This document shows positions 25,953 to 34,048 of a stretch of DNA of 64,000 bases, in pieces (within the stretch, counting starts at the first letter, position 1; the number at the start of each line of letters is the position of its first letter). The position numbers were made by a program, and so were the translations under genes. Source of the stretch: Micromonospora_I sp040659735 (GTDB lineage: Bacteria; Actinomycetota; Actinomycetes; Mycobacteriales; Micromonosporaceae); assembly GCF_040659735.1 (NCBI RefSeq), contig NZ_JBFANZ010000007.1, positions 62,001-126,000 of the forward strand. The letters run 5' to 3'. Below the pieces are notes generated by a model. That model saw only the letters and a list, made by a program, of their open reading frames with translations, searched no databases and was not told where the DNA came from.

Positions 25953-26753
25953 ATGAGCATCAGCACCCCGGGCGGCGACCAGCGCCGTCCGTCCGTGGTC
26001 AGCACCGGCAAGAAGCCGGCGGCTGGCGCGAAGCCCGCGGCTGCCAAGCCCACGTCGGGCGCCAAGCCCGGAAGCGGCCGGCCCGGTGGCGGCAAGGGCC
26101 CGCGCAAGCCGATCACCCCGGTCAAGGTCAGCCAGGGGCGCAACTGGGGACCGATCGCGCTCTTCGTCGCGGTCGGCGTCCTCGCCGCCAGCATCATCGG
26201 TTACGGCGCGTGGGCGGCGTTCCAGGGCTCCAAGTCGTGGGAGGAGCGCGCCGCGGCCATCTCCGGGATCGAGAACTTCCGCAAGAAGGATCCGCAGCTG
26301 GTCCAGGGCGGAAACCACCAGAAGGGCCCGGTCAAGTACACCGTCGCTCCCCCGGTCGCCGGCCCGCACAACGACAGCTGGCAGAACTGCATGGGCGACG
26401 TCTACGACGCGCCCGTGGCCAGTGAGCACGCGGTGCACAGCCTGGAGCACGGCGCGGTGTGGATCACCTACCGCCCGGACCTGCCGAAGGACCAGGTGGA
26501 GAAGCTGGCCGACAAGGTCAGTGGCAAGGAAAAGATGATGCTGAGCCCGTACGAGGGGCTCGACAAGGCGATCTCGCTGCAGGCCTGGGGCTACCAGCTC
26601 AAGGTGGACAACGCCGACGACAGCCGGATCGACGAGTTCGTCAAGGCGCTGCGCGTCAACGCCTCCGTCGAGGGCCCGACGGCCACCTGCGCCCAGGGCA
26701 TCACCGCCACCGGCACGGCGCCCCGCGACCTCCAGCCGCAGCAGCAACAGTAA
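25953..26753 (+). CDS. DUF3105 membrane-anchored protein
   Basis: 266 residues: a Lys/Ala/Pro/Gly-rich cytoplasmic or wall-spanning lead to ~65, one transmembrane helix at ~69-92, and an extracellular DUF3105 domain with the hallmark SEHAVHSLEHGAVWITY and two cysteines (NCMGD and ATCAQG). The function of DUF3105 is unknown; the His cluster suggests metal binding. It is followed seven bases later by a DUF305 gene, a common actinobacterial pair. The ATG has GAGG upstream. It is divergent from argS. Confidence 0.9.
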   Translation: MSISTPGGDQRRPSVVSTGKKPAAGAKPAAAKPTSGAKPGSGRPGGGKGPRKPITPVKVSQGRNWGPIALFVAVGVLAASIIGYGAWAAFQGSKSWEERAAAISGIENFRKKDPQLVQGGNHQKGPVKYTVAPPVAGPHNDSWQNCMGDVYDAPVASEHAVHSLEHGAVWITYRPDLPKDQVEKLADKVSGKEKMMLSPYEGLDKAISLQAWGYQLKVDNADDSRIDEFVKALRVNASVEGPTATCAQGITATGTAPRDLQPQQQQ

Positions 26754-26760
26754 GGACTTC

Positions 26761-27417
26761 ATGGCCATCTCGGTGCAGACCGACGTGTCCCACGACGACG
26801 CCCCACGCGCCCCGCGCGTGGGGCGTCGCTACGGCACGCTCGCCCTGGCGCTCGCGATCGTCGTCGGCCTGCTCCTGGGATACGCCGGCGGCCTGCTCAC
26901 GCCCCGCCTCACCCGCCCCGGCGACACCTCGGTCGAGGCCGGCTTCGCTCGCGACATGACGTCACACCACGCGCAGGCGGTGGAGATGGGGCTCATCGCC
27001 TTCCGCTCATCGAGCGACCCGAGCGTGCGCCAGGTCGCCGTGGACATCGCCACGGGCCAGCAGGGTGAGATCGGCACGATGCAGGGCTGGCTGCGCTCAT
27101 GGGACCTGAGCCCGAACGGCTCCGAACCCCCCATGGCGTGGATGCCGGATGGCGCCGCGTCGGTGAAGAACGGACTGATGCCGGGGATGGCGACGCCGGA
27201 GCAACTGGCCCGGCTCCGTGCGGCCCAGGGGCGGGACCTCGACGTCCTCTTTCTCGACCTGATGATCAAGCATCATCTCGGCGGCATTCACATGGTTGAC
27301 GAGATCATGGATCGCAGCACCGAGCCGCAGGTCGTGGAGACCGCAACCCGGATGAAGAACACCCAGCAGAACGAGCTCACCAACATGAATCAGCTCCGCG
27401 ACCGCCTGAAGTCCTAA
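26761..27417 (+). CDS. DUF305 family protein
   Basis: 218 residues with an N-terminal transmembrane or uncleaved signal helix (~24-43) and an exported ferritin-like DUF305 domain. Signatures are FARDMTSHHAQAVEMG near residue 61 and LMIKHHLGGIHMVDEI near 168, whose His, Met and Glu residues are candidate metal ligands; some family members (CopM) bind copper. It is translated with the upstream DUF3105 gene, so both may handle an extracellular metal. The copper role is inferred from family. Confidence 0.9.
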   Translation: MAISVQTDVSHDDAPRAPRVGRRYGTLALALAIVVGLLLGYAGGLLTPRLTRPGDTSVEAGFARDMTSHHAQAVEMGLIAFRSSSDPSVRQVAVDIATGQQGEIGTMQGWLRSWDLSPNGSEPPMAWMPDGAASVKNGLMPGMATPEQLARLRAAQGRDLDVLFLDLMIKHHLGGIHMVDEIMDRSTEPQVVETATRMKNTQQNELTNMNQLRDRLKS

Positions 27418-27493
27418 TTTGCGTGGTTGTGCACTGTCAGTAGCCCGGCGGCCGCATAGCGCCACCGCGCCCGATCTCGGTCGTTGTGTCGGC

Positions 27494-28183
27494 GTGGGGG
27501 CTGTTCTGAGTGCTACGCGACAGCGGTCGGTGACGAGTTGGTGCCGGCGGCACACGATCGGCGGTGATGGTGGGCTGGCCGCCCGCCATCGCGAAACAGG
27601 GACCGGCGAGCCGGAGCCGCTCAGCCGCGAGCAGGAACTGGATCTGATCGACGTCCTGCGCGGCCGGTGGCCGGAGGAGTTCGGACTCGGCGATGAGCTG
27701 TGGAGCCGACACGGTGTGGCCGCGCTCGTCCACCGGCTCTACGGCCTCACGGTGAGCCCGAGCGAGGTCGGTCGTTACCTCCGCGCCTGGGGGCTCTGGG
27801 CGCGGGAGCCGACGGAGCGCGCCTGCGCGCTCTGCGCGAGCGCGGTGTCCCGGTGGATGGAGACCGACTACCCGGCGATCGCGCGGAGCGCGCAGGAGCA
27901 CCGCGCCGAGCTGTTCTGGGTCGGCCGGACGCGACTGCACGGGGTGAGTCCCGCCGCCGACGTGCTCTCCGCCATCTCCACCCGCCGTCGAATGCGATTC
28001 ATGATCATGACGCCGTCGGTGGACCCGCCGCTCCCCCGCGACTTCCTGCTCCGCCTCTCCGGCTCGGACGGCCGCACCGCGCACGTCGTGGTGGACGGCT
28101 CCTGGGCCCGGCGGGACCTGCCACGCCGGATCCCCCGGCAGATCGTGCTTCACCCGCTGCCGAGTTGCGCACGCGGTGGGTGA
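27494..28183 (+). CDS. IS630-type transposase relic (winged-helix part, catalytic Asp lost)
   Basis: The segment LWSRHGVAALVHRLYGLTVS through EVGRYLRAWGL and METDYPAIAR matches the helix-turn-helix and linker of IS630 transposases. Where active enzymes have WGDETG, with the first catalytic Asp, this protein reads WVGRTRL, and the usual DDE core after it is short and unrecognisable. It is therefore inactive as a transposase, either decaying or retained as a DNA-binding protein. The start is uncertain: GTG 27494 is chosen because upstream codons do not resemble the family, but the frame is open to TTG 27419, directly after the DUF305 stop. No terminal inverted repeats were seen. Confidence 0.55.
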   Translation: MGAVLSATRQRSVTSWCRRHTIGGDGGLAARHRETGTGEPEPLSREQELDLIDVLRGRWPEEFGLGDELWSRHGVAALVHRLYGLTVSPSEVGRYLRAWGLWAREPTERACALCASAVSRWMETDYPAIARSAQEHRAELFWVGRTRLHGVSPAADVLSAISTRRRMRFMIMTPSVDPPLPRDFLLRLSGSDGRTAHVVVDGSWARRDLPRRIPRQIVLHPLPSCARGG

Positions 28184-28310
28184 GCCGGCGGACGCCCCGG
28201 CGCCCGCGGGCTGATCGGGGCGCGGGGTCGATGGGCCGGAGGTGCGGCAACACCACCGATACCGATTCGGCCCCGCGCCTGGACGCCTGATACTCTTCAT
28301 CGGTCGCTGA

Positions 28311-28382
28311 GCCCCCGTAGCTCAGGGGATAGAGCACCGCCCTCCGGAGGCGGTGGCGCAGGTTCGAATCCTGCCGGGGGCA
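28311..28382 (+). tRNA. tRNA-Arg (anticodon CCG)
   Basis: Full cloverleaf: acceptor GCCCCCG/CGGGGGC, D stem GCTC/GAGC, anticodon stem CCGCC/GGCGG with loop CTCCGGA, T stem GCAGG/CCTGC with TTCGAAT, discriminator A. Anticodon CCG at 28344-28346 reads CGG, a frequent Arg codon here. The 3' CCA is not encoded (CCG follows). Confidence 0.95.
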
Positions 28383-28504
28383 CCGAGGACACAGGCACGG
28401 TCGTCAAGATCACGAACACTGGTGATCGCGGCGACCGTTTCGCTTTCCGTCGATCCTGATGCCGCCGTGCGCACGTCCGCCGAGCGCAGCACCGGCACTC
28501 CCCG

Positions 28505-29803
28505 TCACCGGTGCGGCGACGGCGCCGATCCGCCCGGACAGGCGGCGGCGCGATCGAGGAGCAGCGTGCGCTCGCGTCCGTTCCGGGTGAGCGACGCCGC
28601 ACGCTCGAACTCCTCGCGCGCCTCGTCATAGCGGCCGAGCTTCGCCAGCAGATCGCCGCGCACGCTCGGCAGGAGATGGTAGGTCTTGAGCGACGGCTCC
28701 GCGGTGAGCACGTCGACGAGTTCGAGGCCCGCGGCTGGACCGAACGCCATCGCGAGCGCCACCGCGCGGTTGAGCTCCACGACGGGTGACGGCGCGCGTT
28801 CCGAGAGCGCCGCATAGAGCGCGGCGATCCGCGACCAGTCCGTCTCCTCCGGAGTGCGCGCCCGCGCGTGACACGCGGCGATCGCCGCCTGCGTCGCGTA
28901 CGGGCCGAGGCCCTCGCCGCGCGCCACGGTGAGTGCCTCGGCGCGTTCGAGCGCTGCGAGCCCGCGGCGGATGAGGAGCTGGTCCCAGCGTGCGCGGTCC
29001 TGGTCGAGCAGCAGGACCGGCTCTCCCGACGGGCCGACGCGCGCCCCCGACCGCGACGCCTGGATCTCCATCAGTCCGACCAGGCCGTGCACCTCGGGCT
29101 CGTGCGGCATGAGCCCGGCGAGTACGCGGCCGAGCCGCAGCGCCTCTTCGCAGAGCGCCGGCCGCATCCAGTCGTCGCCGGCGGTCGCCGAGTAGCCCTC
29201 GTTGAACACGAGGTAGATGACCCCGAGCACGGACGACAGGCGCTCGGCCAACTCGGGCCGCTGCGGGACCTCGAACGGGACACGCGCCTCGGCGAGGGTC
29301 CGCTTGGCCCGGACGATCCGCTGGGCGATGGTCGACTCCGCGACCAGGAACGCCCGGGCGATCTCCTCGGTCTTCAGCCCGCCCAGCAAGCGCAGCGTGA
29401 GTGCGACGCGCGCCTCGGTGGAGAGGACCGGATGGCAGGCGGTGAACACGAGACGCAGCAGGTCGTCTTCGATGTCGCCCTCAAGCGCCGCGCTGAGCTC
29501 CGGCGCCGGCGCCTGCTGATCGATCTCCAGCTCATGACCGAGCTCCACCAGCTTGCGGTCGAACCGCTGCTTACGGCGCAGCTGATCGATCGCCCGGCGC
29601 TTGGCGACGGCCATGAGCCAGGCGCCCGGATTATCCGGGACGCCCGACTCCGGCCACTGCTCCAGCGCGGCGACGAGAGCGTCCTGCGCCAGATCCTCGG
29701 CAAGCCCCACATCGCGTACCTGCCGGGCGAGTCCGGCGATCAGCCTGGCCGACTCGATCCGCCAGATTGCGTCGATCACGCGATGGGTCTCGGAAGCCGC
29801 CAC
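28505..29803 (-). CDS. ECF42-type RNA polymerase sigma factor
   Basis: Extracytoplasmic-function sigma factor, 432 residues, about twice the size of a simple ECF. Region 2 (DLAQDALVAALEQW, GAWLMAVAKRRAIDQLRR) and region 4 (LLGGLKTEEIARAFLVAESTIAQRI) fill the first ~190 residues. The remaining ~240 are an alpha-helical TPR-like domain starting VIYLVFNEGYSA, diagnostic of the ECF42 group. No anti-sigma gene is present; this group is instead paired with DGPF/YCII proteins, and one lies directly upstream on the same strand, 59 bp away. The start is GTG at 29803. The C-terminal domain is reported to be needed for activity in this group. Confidence 0.9.
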   Translation of the reverse strand: MAASETHRVIDAIWRIESARLIAGLARQVRDVGLAEDLAQDALVAALEQWPESGVPDNPGAWLMAVAKRRAIDQLRRKQRFDRKLVELGHELEIDQQAPAPELSAALEGDIEDDLLRLVFTACHPVLSTEARVALTLRLLGGLKTEEIARAFLVAESTIAQRIVRAKRTLAEARVPFEVPQRPELAERLSSVLGVIYLVFNEGYSATAGDDWMRPALCEEALRLGRVLAGLMPHEPEVHGLVGLMEIQASRSGARVGPSGEPVLLLDQDRARWDQLLIRRGLAALERAEALTVARGEGLGPYATQAAIAACHARARTPEETDWSRIAALYAALSERAPSPVVELNRAVALAMAFGPAAGLELVDVLTAEPSLKTYHLLPSVRGDLLAKLGRYDEAREEFERAASLTRNGRERTLLLDRAAACPGGSAPSPHR

Positions 29804-29862
29804 GACAACCGATCACAGCAGCTTCCCCCGCGACACCGCAAGACCGACGCGCGCCCGCCCGA

Positions 29863-30291
29863 CTATCCGTGCTGTGCCGCCGTCTGCGCGCGCAGCCGCT
29901 CCTCCTGCTCCCGCAGCTCGGGCGTGAACTCGTCACCGAAGTCGTCGGCCTCGAAAACCTGGCGGATCTCGATCTCCTCCGCCTCGTTCGGGTCCCTGGG
30001 GATCCGCTTGACCCACTCGATCGCTTCTTCCTTCGACTTCACCTGGATCAGCCAGAAGCCGGCGAGCAGTTCCTTCGTCTCGGTGAACGGCCCGTCGATC
30101 ACGGTGGTCTTTGCGCCCTCGAACCGGACGCGCGCGCCCTTGGCGCTCGGGTGCAGCCCCTCCCCCGCGAGCAGCACGCCGGCCTTGACCAGCTCCTCGT
30201 TGTACTTCCCCATCGCGGTGAGCAGCTCCTCGCTGGGCATGACCCCGGCCTCGGAGTCCTGGTTGGCCTTGATCAGAACCATGAACCGCAT
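29863..30291 (-). CDS. DGPF/YCII-domain protein
   Basis: 142-residue cytoplasmic ferredoxin-like-fold protein of the YCII family. The motif DGPF is at residues ~69-72 in VIDGPFTETKELLAGFWL; the N-terminal start MRFMVLIKANQ is typical. Such proteins are co-encoded with ECF42 sigma factors and may be their regulators or targets; the biochemical role is not known. The ATG at 30291 has AAGGAG nine bases upstream. It is the first gene of a two-gene unit with the sigma factor. Confidence 0.9.
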   Translation of the reverse strand: MRFMVLIKANQDSEAGVMPSEELLTAMGKYNEELVKAGVLLAGEGLHPSAKGARVRFEGAKTTVIDGPFTETKELLAGFWLIQVKSKEEAIEWVKRIPRDPNEAEEIEIRQVFEADDFGDEFTPELREQEERLRAQTAAQHG

Positions 30292-30686
30292 CGTGGTGTC
30301 TCCTTCTGTGTCGGCTTCGCAGCCGGATCGTCGGACTGTGTCGGCCGGCTCAACCCGGCCTCTATCTACGCGTCGAACGGGAACCGGCCGGATCGACACG
30401 GCGGGCAGAGATTTTTTTGGGCGCTCGCGAGGGCACTGCTCAACACCGGCGGGACGGCTCGGCGACCGGCGCGGTGAGGTCGTCGACCCGTCGGGTGGTG
30501 AGCCCAGGGCCAGTCTGCACCGGGAAACGCTCGCGCACCCGGTATTCGTACCCGCCGATCATCACGGCGGTCACCTACCGGCACCATCTCCAGCGCGCGA
30601 TGCGGACGTCTCCGTCCACATACCGTCGATCGTTCCGGATGGCAACCGGCGTGACGGGCGGCTCATCCGAACGGGAGTGAGCCCTG
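30292..30686. other. 395-bp gap without a supported gene
   Basis: Upstream of the DGPF gene and downstream of tetR. A few short frames exist on both strands but none has a ribosome site or recognisable content. TTTTTTTG near 30412 is the longest homopolymer. The DGPF promoter should lie near 30300-30380 but I cannot point to clear boxes. Confidence 0.5.
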
Positions 30687-31442
30687 TTACGGGTTGACGC
30701 GGTTGGCGGCGCGCGCGGCGAGCCCGTCGACGAGCAGCGCGAGCCCGAAGGCGAACCGTTCCTCGACCGCCGGGTTCCAGATGTGCCGGCCCAGCGCGGC
30801 GGCTCCCGGGTAACGCGCCGGGTCGAGGGCGTCGAAGCGGGCGTGCACCTCGGCCAGGGCCTCCGGGTCGAACGCGCGGGTGACGTTACGCCCGTCGAAC
30901 GCCCAGGTCGCCTCGAAGCCGATCACGTAGTGGACGAGCGTGAACCACGCGTGCCCGGCCTCCTCTTCGGAGAGTCCGGCGCGCAGCAGCGCCCGCGCCC
31001 ACGCGTCCAGGGTCCGGGTCGAGTTCTCGCCCAGCGGGTCGTGCGTCTTGAGCAGGCCCGCCAGGCCGGAGTGCGCGTGCAGCGCGGCGCGGAACCGGTG
31101 GGCGAGCTCGGTGAGCTGGTCGCGCCACGACAGGTCCGGGTCGATGTCGGTGTCGAAGTCGCCGAGTACCCGTTCGAGCAGGGCTTCGAGAAGCGCGTCC
31201 TTACCGGGCACGTGTTTGTAGAGGGCGCTCTGGGCGACCCCGAGGCGGGTGGCGAGGGCCCGCATCTGCAGCCCGTCTGCGCCATCGGCGTCAACGAGCT
31301 GAAGGGCCGCGTCGACGATGCGCGCCATGGTGAGCCCGGCGATGCGGGGTGGCGCCGATCGGGGCTGCCGGGTGCCGGGCTGTCGCACCGCGGGAGCACC
31401 GTGTAATGGTGCCGTCACGGCGCGGAGTCGGTTAGGCGACAA
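30687..31442 (-). CDS. TetR-family transcriptional regulator
   Basis: 251 residues. The helix-turn-helix is in residues ~42-88 (ARIVDAALQLVDADG, MRALATRLGVAQSALYKHV), followed by a C-terminal ligand domain resembling the tetracycline-repressor C-terminal family. The TTG at 31442 is chosen because AGGAGG stands five bases before it; a GTG six bases upstream overlaps that site and cannot use it. It is divergent from a small membrane protein gene, a possible target. An imperfect CACCA...TGGTG pair lies at ~31474-31498 between them. Confidence 0.85.
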   Translation of the reverse strand: MSPNRLRAVTAPLHGAPAVRQPGTRQPRSAPPRIAGLTMARIVDAALQLVDADGADGLQMRALATRLGVAQSALYKHVPGKDALLEALLERVLGDFDTDIDPDLSWRDQLTELAHRFRAALHAHSGLAGLLKTHDPLGENSTRTLDAWARALLRAGLSEEEAGHAWFTLVHYVIGFEATWAFDGRNVTRAFDPEALAEVHARFDALDPARYPGAAALGRHIWNPAVEERFAFGLALLVDGLAARAANRVNP

Positions 31443-31656
31443 TTGCACCTCCTTGACGGTGAACCCCGCTCACCATACTGTGCGCAAGCTTGGTGAACGT
31501 GGTTCTGCGAACTCCCCCGCGGACAGCGACTCACAGGATAACCAAAGAAAGAGACCCCCCTCGCATGATCCCGATCAATATCCCGCCACCCAACGTGGTC
31601 ACTCACCGTGCCCACGACATGACCGTTCGGAGCGCGGACCGCCCGGAGTCCCGCCC

Positions 31657-32058
31657 GTGACCCGCCGCGACCGCAGCGCCGCCGGCGAGGCACGGCGGCG
31701 GTGGCCGTACACCGGGATGCTGTCCTATGTGGCAGCCGCCATCGCGCTCGCGCTCGGGCTCGCGGTCTGGCAGACGCTGCCGGCCGAGGCGAGTGACGCG
31801 TACGGGATGAAGGCCTGCGACCGCCTCGGCGCCTCGACCGGTTGGCCGCCCGCGCCCGTCGCGAAGTCGGTCTGGTCCGCCGGGCGGCACGCCAAGACGG
31901 ACGCGATCCGGGAATACGCCGAGCGGCTGCACGCCGCCGCGCCGACCGAGACCGCCATCGCCCCGCCGGGGTGGGAGAAGCTGCTCTTCGGCATGATCGA
32001 TACGTGCACGGCAGCCGGTTGGCAGCCCCCGACACCCACCACCACGCCAACGGAGTAG
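31657..32058 (+). CDS. small single-span membrane protein of unknown function
   Basis: 133 residues: a basic N-terminus to ~20, one hydrophobic helix (~22-44, from MLSYVAAAIALALG), and a ~90-residue external part with two cysteines. I do not recognise the family. The GTG at 31657 has GGAG eight bases upstream; further upstream the frame is open but shows no coding character. The GNAT gene begins four bases after its stop, so they are co-translated. Confidence 0.65.
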   Translation: MTRRDRSAAGEARRRWPYTGMLSYVAAAIALALGLAVWQTLPAEASDAYGMKACDRLGASTGWPPAPVAKSVWSAGRHAKTDAIREYAERLHAAAPTETAIAPPGWEKLLFGMIDTCTAAGWQPPTPTTTPTE

Positions 32059-32062
32059 CACG

Positions 32063-32587
32063 ATGGCGATCAACGACCCCCGCGTACGGCCCGCGGGTCC
32101 GGCGGACCTGGCGGCGATCGCCGCCATCTACGCGCACTACGTGACCACCAGCGTGGCGACGTTCGACGAGACCGCGCCGACGGCCGGGGACTGGGAGCGC
32201 AAGGCCGCCGACCTCGCCGAGCGGAGCCTGCCGCTGCTCGTCGCCGAAAGCGACGGCCAGGTCGTCGGCTACGCGTACGCCGGGCCGTGGCGGCCGAAGC
32301 CGGCCTACCGGCACACCGTCGAGGACAGCATCTACCTGGCTCCCGGACACACCGGCGAGGGGCTCGGGCGGGCGCTGCTGGAAACCCTGCTGGAGCGCTG
32401 CGCGCAGGCCGGCGCGCGACAGGTGATCGCGGTCATCACGGACAGCGGCGAGCCCGGCTCGCTCGCCCTGCACCGGCGACTCGGTTTCGTCGACGCCGGC
32501 CGGCTCACCGCCGTGGGGTTCAAGCACGGCCGCTGGGTCGACACGCTGCTGCTGCAGCGCGATCTCACGCATTGGCCGACGGGCTGA
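32063..32587 (+). CDS. GNAT N-acetyltransferase, phosphinothricin/methionine-sulfoximine type
   Basis: 174-residue acetyl-CoA enzyme. The N-terminal VRPAGPADLAAIAAIYAHYV with TFDE, the central YAYAGPWRPKPAYRHTVEDS, the CoA loop GHTGEGLGRALL and LHRRLGFVDAG followed by VGFKHGRWVDTLLLQ are the pattern of Pat/Bar-like enzymes. Such enzymes detoxify methionine sulfoximine or phosphinothricin; which substrate applies here cannot be told. Coupled to the preceding membrane protein gene. Confidence 0.9.
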   Translation: MAINDPRVRPAGPADLAAIAAIYAHYVTTSVATFDETAPTAGDWERKAADLAERSLPLLVAESDGQVVGYAYAGPWRPKPAYRHTVEDSIYLAPGHTGEGLGRALLETLLERCAQAGARQVIAVITDSGEPGSLALHRRLGFVDAGRLTAVGFKHGRWVDTLLLQRDLTHWPTG

Positions 32588-32661
32588 CGATCGGCGTTAC
32601 CGTCTCCTCATCGACCACCCCGCACCTCAGGGCGGTTTCGAAGGCTCGCCCGAGAGGTCAC

Positions 32662-32679
32662 GCCCTGACCCGTCAGGGC
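32662..32679. terminator. hairpin at convergent gene ends
   Basis: GCCCTGA (32662-32668) and TCAGGGC (32673-32679) form a 7-bp perfect stem with a 4-nt loop, overlapping the MFS stop codon and 75 bp past the acetyltransferase stop. No T-run; role inferred from position. Confidence 0.4.
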
Positions 32680-33977
32680 TCCCGCAGCCGCCATCCCGCG
32701 GCGACCACCGGTTCACGGACCGGCAGGGGCACCCCGCCCCGATCGCGCCGCAGCAGCAACGACAGCAGCGCCGCGCCCACCGAGAGACCGCCGGCCACAT
32801 ACCAGGCGACGGCGTACGCGCCGAGCTGGTCGCGGATGACGCCCGCGCCGGTCGCCGCGACGGCGGCACCGATCTGGTGCGACGCGTAGACCCAGCCGAA
32901 GACGATCGCGCCGTTCGCGCCGAAGTACTCCCGGCAGAGCGCGACCGTCGGCGGGACGGTCGCGACCCAGTCCAGCCCGTAGAAGATGATGAAGACCAGC
33001 ATGCTCGGATGCGCGCTCGCCGCGAAGAGGCTCGGCAGCACGAGCAGGGACGCGCCGCGCAGCGCGTAGTAGGCGCCGAGCAGCAGCCGGCTGTCGACCC
33101 GGTCGGTGAGCCAACCCGACGCGATCGTGCCGGCGATGTCGAAGAGCCCGACCAGGGCGAGCAGCCCGGCCGCCGTGGTCTGGGGCATCCCGTGGTCGTG
33201 CGCGGCGGGGATGAAATGGGTGCCGACCAGGCCGTTGGTGGTCGCGCCGCAGATCGCGAACCCGCCGGCCAGCAGCCAGAACGGCCGGGTCCGGGCGGCC
33301 GCGCCGAGCGCGCCGAGCGCCCGCGCCGCGGCGCCGCGCCCGTCCTGGGCCGCCGGGGGCATCGGCTCGGTGGCGCCGTAGGCGAGCACCCCGAGGTCGG
33401 CCGGGTGGTCGCGCAGCAGGAACCAGACCAGGGGTACGACCGCCAGCGCCGCCCCGGCGACGATGAGCGCCGCGCTCCGCCAACCGTGGTCGCGCACCAC
33501 GACGGCGAGCACCGGGAGGAACACGAGTTGGCCGGCGGCGCTCCCCGCCGTGAGCACCCCGGTCACGAGTCCCCGCCGACCGACGAACCATCGGCCGGTC
33601 ACGGTGGCCACGAAGGAGAGGGCCATCGAGCCGGTGCCGAGCCCGACCAGCACCCCCCAGCAGAGGATGAGCTGCCAACTGGCGGTCATGAAGACGGTCA
33701 GCCCGCTGCCGGCCGCGACCAGCAGCAGCGCGCTGGCGACGACGCGGCGCAGCCCGAAGCGTTCCATGAGCGCGGCGGCGAACGGCGCGGTGAGCCCGAA
33801 CAGCACGAGGTTGACCGAGACCGCGGCGGAGATGACGCCGAGCGGCCAGCGGAACTCCGCGTGCAGCGGATGGAGCAGGACGGCCGGGGTGGCCCGGAAG
33901 CCGGCCGCGCCGACCAGCGCCACGAAGGCGACGGCGGCGACGATCCAGGCGGGGTGCAGACGGTGCGTACGGCTCAC
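32673..33977 (-). CDS. MFS transporter
   Basis: 434 residues with about 12 hydrophobic helices and the internal pattern of two six-helix halves; the second-half helix loop GWLTDRVDSRLLLG is the repeated MFS motif A. Closest in style to monocarboxylate or oxalate-type MFS carriers, but the substrate is unknown. GTG at 33977 is used (MSRTHRLHPAW); no ribosome site is seen, so it may be leaderless. It is divergent from a GlxA-type regulator 71 bp away, its likely controller. Confidence 0.85.
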   Translation of the reverse strand: MSRTHRLHPAWIVAAVAFVALVGAAGFRATPAVLLHPLHAEFRWPLGVISAAVSVNLVLFGLTAPFAAALMERFGLRRVVASALLLVAAGSGLTVFMTASWQLILCWGVLVGLGTGSMALSFVATVTGRWFVGRRGLVTGVLTAGSAAGQLVFLPVLAVVVRDHGWRSAALIVAGAALAVVPLVWFLLRDHPADLGVLAYGATEPMPPAAQDGRGAAARALGALGAAARTRPFWLLAGGFAICGATTNGLVGTHFIPAAHDHGMPQTTAAGLLALVGLFDIAGTIASGWLTDRVDSRLLLGAYYALRGASLLVLPSLFAASAHPSMLVFIIFYGLDWVATVPPTVALCREYFGANGAIVFGWVYASHQIGAAVAATGAGVIRDQLGAYAVAWYVAGGLSVGAALLSLLLRRDRGGVPLPVREPVVAAGWRLREP

Positions 33978-34048
33978 CGCACCAGTGTTGATCAGATGGT
34001 CGCCGGAGAGCGAGTGGCCCGCCGGCCATGATGCGCAAGAATCAGGCC

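Noticed and set aside
28311..28382. Integration site at tRNA-Arg
   Set aside because: No second copy of the tRNA 3' end and no integrase in the window.
30417..30680. Short frames in the gap upstream of the DGPF gene
   Set aside because: No ribosome site and no recognisable content on either strand.
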